A stretch of DNA of 64,000 bases from NCBI GenBank assembly GCA_950295325.1, contig OX485805.1, positions 45,842,758 through 45,906,757 on the forward strand. Direction: 5' to 3'. Source of the stretch: Polytrichum commune (taxonomy: Eukaryota > Streptophyta > Polytrichopsida > Polytrichales > Polytrichaceae). Position 1 is the first letter of the stretch. Every line of letters starts with the position of its first letter. Shown here piece by piece: positions 60,605 through 64,000 of the stretch. Position numbers and translations under genes: made by a program. The notes beneath the pieces were generated by a model, which was not told where the DNA came from, did no database searches, and saw only the letters and a program-made list of their open reading frames with translations.

Positions 60605-60900
60605 AGTTTTCTGTTTCTTTAAAGAAACATATGTATGCAAGATATGTTATAATGATGATGTAGTGAGACTAAAAGGGCCACTACAAGACATTTGACGCAC
60701 CACATGTATTTCTCTTTCCCAAAGTTGCGTGACCCTTTTAGAGTACCACTAATTCTCATTATACTAAAACAATATGTGTTTGACTTGAGACAAACCCATA
60801 TTTATTACTGATATTACTTCCAAATGTTCAATTAAACACCCTAAACCATATTTTTCACTGATACAATAACATTTTTTCCTGTATCAAAGCCCTTAATTGT

Positions 60901-61054
60901 CCACGGTCATAGGTCCCACTGTTCACTAAGTTTAGAAAAAAAAATCCTAAAAATAATTTTAGTCCAAAAATACCATAAACTTACTGCTTAAAATAACATT
61001 TTAATCAAAATATCTCGGAAGTTACCGCTCACCGCTCACAAAATAGCTTCGTCC
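60901..61054. repeat. Right terminal inverted repeat of the 10.1-kb element
   Basis: Contains CCACGGTCATAGG (60901-60913) and ends TTACCGCTCACCGCTCACAA AATAGCTTCGTCC at 61054. It is the inverse of the left end for the outer 33 bp, with few differences. The inner part is diverged. Confidence 0.7.
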
Positions 61055-61064
61055 CTCTCGTTAT

Positions 61065-61813
61065 TGAGGGTCAACTTGGAAAGTGCATCTGCGACATCAA
61101 AGAAGTTCAATCTGATATATGTAAATTGTTATCTAACCGCTTTGAGAGATGTTGGAATGGGTGCACACGTGCAACAAAAGAAACCATTTTTTAATTGTAA
61201 ACATGTTCTCGCATGCCTAAGGTTTGCTCAAAGGTACGATAATTGCATTATTGACAATTGAAATCGCGTGATTTTTAGTGACGAGACAAAGATAAATAAG
61301 TTTGACTTGGATGGTAGGTCATGGTGTTGGATTGGAGATGGTGAACGCATTGGACCTCGACATGTCCATTAGAACGTGAAACATCATGGTGAGTCAATGA
61401 TGATTTGGGGATGCATAATAATTTATCTATACAAATTTATTTTAGAAAAAATCTTGTCGTCTACTACACATAATTATAATCTAGATCCAAGTAGGTTGGT
61501 CTTTCAATAGGATAATGATCCCAAACACACGAGCAAGATTATGCAAGAATACTTAGCATCACAAACATTTCAACTCCTTCAATGGCCTGCACAAAATCTC
61601 TGGATTTGAATCCCATTGAATACTTCTGAGCACTTTTCAAATGGCGCTAGAACAAATTTACGACGCCTCCAAGAGGTCTCCAAGAATTTTAGAAGCTTAT
61701 GTGCTAAATGCATCCCAATTTCAATGAACAAGATTACATGGCGCTTTATGAGAGCATGTCACAAAGAATTGACGTTATGTTTAAGAGTAGGGGTTACTAG
61801 ACCAATTACTTAA
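61065..61813 (+). pseudogene. Tc1-like transposase, catalytic part
   Basis: Broken frames give, in order, SASATSKKFN, LTALRDVGMGA, KKPFFNCKHVLACLRFAQRY, VIFSDETKINKFDLDGRSW (first catalytic Asp), GESMMIWGCI, VFQQDNDPKHTSKIM (second Asp), LLQWPAQ and, after a 1-nt deletion, LDLNPIEYF (Glu), then a terminal GVTR. Spacing between the second Asp and the Glu is about 34-35 residues, as in the Tc1 DD34E group. In-frame stops (61259, 61371, 61627) and shifts make it inactive. It continues from 50773-50936 across the 10.1-kb insertion. Confidence 0.85.
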
Positions 61814-62929
61814 GATTTTATAGGCAACTTGAATAAATCAAAGTATTTATCTATAGTTTCTCATTTGTCTTTGCAACATACTTTCAATCTATTGATCTAA
61901 TGTAAATTTTTGCGTACATGTGCACAAGTTTGTGCAATATCGTATTCAATTTAAAAATTTAAAAATAACCTATGAATTGTTCAAGATTGTCTATTGAAGA
62001 TGAGTCTAATCAAAGTGTATTCAATTTTGTTCATGACGATAGGTCCCTCTAATTATGTTGACTGTTGGGCTTATGGCCCCTCTTCACCTAACCTTAGTAA
62101 ACACTGGGTCTTAAAATAAAATCCACCGTTATATATGATAGTAGGGTATCATGGTCCACCATCAGGTTTGGCAAGGTTGGTAACCTGGGGCCTAATATCT
62201 TGGGCCGTTTTAACAACTTTTGTTAACAACTTTCTTCACTATGTTTGTAAATCTGAAGGCGGGGTTTCGGTTTTTAAGCTTGTCGAAGCAACTTTCTTAA
62301 ATGTGCCTACAAGACTCAGGGGAGAGACATGCGTCTCACGTTTGTCGAAGGCTCGTAATGGTATGCTTAATTGAAGTGGGCATTTATTGTAATGAACTTC
62401 CTCAATCAGGTAATTTCAAAACGCATGATTACTATACGAAGTAAATTCTACTGCTCCAACTAAAATATATTTTGAGAGCAATCCTTATTTTATACTGTGT
62501 TTGGGTTTAGCTTACCTGGACTCCAAAATGCGCATCTCAATATCAATTAGAGCAACCACTTGTTCTAGATTATGTATGCCGAAATTCGCAATAATCTAGA
62601 CTCTAAAACATAGCTCCTTTCCAACGAAACCTTAAACTTGACTAATCACATGTATGCACTAAACCCTTGATTCAAATTATGTTGATTTGCAACCCGTAGA
62701 GGCTGTGCATATGACATTGGAACCTTTACCTCTTCCAAAATGTAGAACTTGCTCTCTTAAGAGCAACAACCTCATTAGGATGTACATATCGAAATAAATT
62801 TGTAGAAATGCGTAACAAGGTTTGCGCTAAACCAACCACTACACTAGAAGAAGTGAATATTGAAATGAACACCTCACAAAACCCAAAACTCACGTAGGAT
62901 GAAAAATCCGTAAATTGTGTTCCTCAAAT
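61814..62929. other. Intergenic, no gene seen
   Basis: The right end of the Tc1-like element should be here but its terminal repeat was not found. An open frame at 62135-62374 has no recognisable domain. Confidence 0.4.
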
Positions 62930-63970
62930 TCCTTAAAAAAAGATTTTCACCGCCACCAGTATTGTTGCAACCTTTGCTAGCGTCCCTTAGATATCTTCGT
63001 TATTTCTCAACTCTAGCAAGGGTTACCAACACTAACCATTTGCATTTCACCATGCAAATGGTTAGCTCTCAATACCGCGAACCTTACAGTTGAAAGGAGG
63101 GGAACCAACCTTCATGCTTTGCTTTCAGGACCCACCACTTAATTGGTAACCAATTTTTAGATGTGGATTTTCATTCATGAAAGTCCAATTCTATGTTGAT
63201 CATCGCGTTGCCATAGCAACACTACAACAACCGGAACCATACTAGGCAACTATACCTTGACAATGGGCCGATGCGCATAAAGGCCGTGTCGTTTGGCCTC
63301 AAGTGGATTTGGCGGCCACACCGCCTCACCCATATAGGCCTCTAAGGATTTTGGCAAGGCCCCTACCCCACTGTTAAGAAACGTTTGGTCTCTCTACCAA
63401 GAGTTGGGACCAAACATACATTTTCTTTACCTAATGGGGTTGGGCTCTGTAGCTTCTGAACATCATAAATTCCTTGTATGATGTTGAATGCTAACAAATG
63501 ACCACTCCATCATCACCTACGTTTCATAAAAATGCCAAGACTCCTCACTTGTTCCATTCAAGTAAATGCCTATTCCAACCATGGCAATTCTGGAAACCAC
63601 TCCCAGGCCACTAATGTTCCAAGGTGTTGTTCCGGGACCACGCCCCACTCAAATTGTCATATATGTTAACTCACATTTTTAACTGAGGTGTTCGTAAACA
63701 TTCTATAATCGCATGCCATAAGCTACTCAAACTTGATGACTTTACCCTCATGCCTCCAAGTTTTCGTGGGTGGAAGGCGTTCCCAACGCCTGGGACCCTC
63801 ACTCACACTAGGATCACTTGGGCCCTCTCACCAACGGTGCCACAAGTCCCGGGTGTCACTCCGGGGTCCCCCTTGTGCCCATGATGTTTCGGGCACTCTT
63901 CATGGAGAGGTGCGCAACATTGGGGCAACGTACACTAGGGCAAGTGGTAGAAAATACTGCCCTACCTACA
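62930..63970 (+). repeat. Dispersed 1.1-kb repeat, copy 2
   Basis: This is the counterpart of 58440-59690, in the same orientation, outside the 10.1-kb element. The open frame at 63733-63999 is part of this repeat. Its translation parallels that of 59484-59681 (shared GPSHQ, HKSRVSLRGP, GEVR), which reflects repeat homology and not necessarily a gene. Confidence 0.75.
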
Positions 63971-64000
63971 TCAGGAGCCTAGATGGCCATTCAAGGTAAG

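Larger units (their letters stand above)
50937..61054. mobile_element. 10118-bp cargo-carrying DNA transposon inserted in a Tc1-like transposase
   Basis: Ends are inverted: left GGGAAAAACTATTTTGCGAG followed by CGGTGAGCGGTAA; right, read inward, GGACGAAGCTATTTTGTGAG followed by CGGTGAGCGGTAA. Target duplications CTCTCGTTAT at 50927-50936 and 61055-61064 are identical. The interrupted transposase frame rejoins when the insert and one duplication are removed. A 10-bp duplication with long inverted ends fits a Mutator-like element best, but I see no MURA-type transposase. Cargo or passengers: methyltransferase-like pseudogene, a palindromic repeat array, a 1.2-kb dispersed repeat and a SWIM zinc-finger gene. 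Subterminal CCTATRACCGYGG repeats occur at both ends. Confidence 0.8.

Noticed and set aside
60901-62085. The similar ATAGGTCCC words at 60910 and 62040 as Tc1 terminal repeats
   Set aside because: They are in direct, not inverted, orientation, and the first belongs to the inserted 10.1-kb element.
59484-63999. Paired frames 59484-59681 and 63733-63999 as a conserved small gene
   Set aside because: They sit in a dispersed 1.1-kb repeat whose noncoding parts are equally similar; no start context, exon signals or known domain.

Overview
This window is nuclear DNA of a land plant. Three ordinary plant genes with GT-AG introns can be read: a GH17 endo-1,3-beta-glucanase with a C-terminal X8 (CBM43) domain (6383-10928, +), a CGI-58/ABHD5-type alpha/beta hydrolase in nine exons (13578-19441, +), and a probably plastid argininosuccinate synthase in at least eight exons (20616-25558, -). 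The second and third genes converge. Their introns carry tandem duplications and miniature transposons. The species cannot be named. The mix of DNA transposons, a DNA-methylase-like pseudogene and a Tc1-like transposase makes me favour a seed-free plant (bryophyte, lycophyte or fern), but this is only an impression.

Layout. 1-2645 looks like the right end of a large transposable element carrying an FCP1/NIF-like phosphatase-domain gene and two further open frames. 2.7-6.3 kb holds a retroelement scrap and MITEs. 6.4-25.6 kb is the gene-rich part. 25.6-50.7 kb has no gene I can support and is a graveyard of transposons: PIF/Harbinger (Tourist-like) MITEs with TAA target duplications, a second MITE family with ACTACACT ends, foldback-like elements, hairpins, tandem duplications, and a decayed APE-type LINE with a poly(A) tail (46676-48420, -).

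The most interesting structure is at 50.77-61.81 kb. A Tc1-like transposase pseudogene is split in two by a 10118-bp element (50937-61054). The insert has inverted termini and a perfect 10-bp target duplication, CTCTCGTTAT. Removing the insert and one duplication rejoins the transposase. Inside the insert are a decayed beta-class amino-methyltransferase-like gene (52316-53771, -), a palindrome of about 3.5 kb built from about 140-bp repeats on each side of a centre near 55915, and a SWIM zinc-finger gene with one in-frame stop (about 59860-60604, +). Each 140-bp unit carries a short palindrome whose two arms change together between copies. The terminal motifs of this element recur at the right end of the element at 1-2645, so the two look like relatives with different cargo genes.

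How the genes relate: the three host genes are unrelated housekeeping or cell-wall genes (glucan hydrolysis, lipid metabolism, arginine synthesis) and form no operon or cluster. The methyltransferase, SWIM and phosphatase-like genes are best viewed as transposon cargo.
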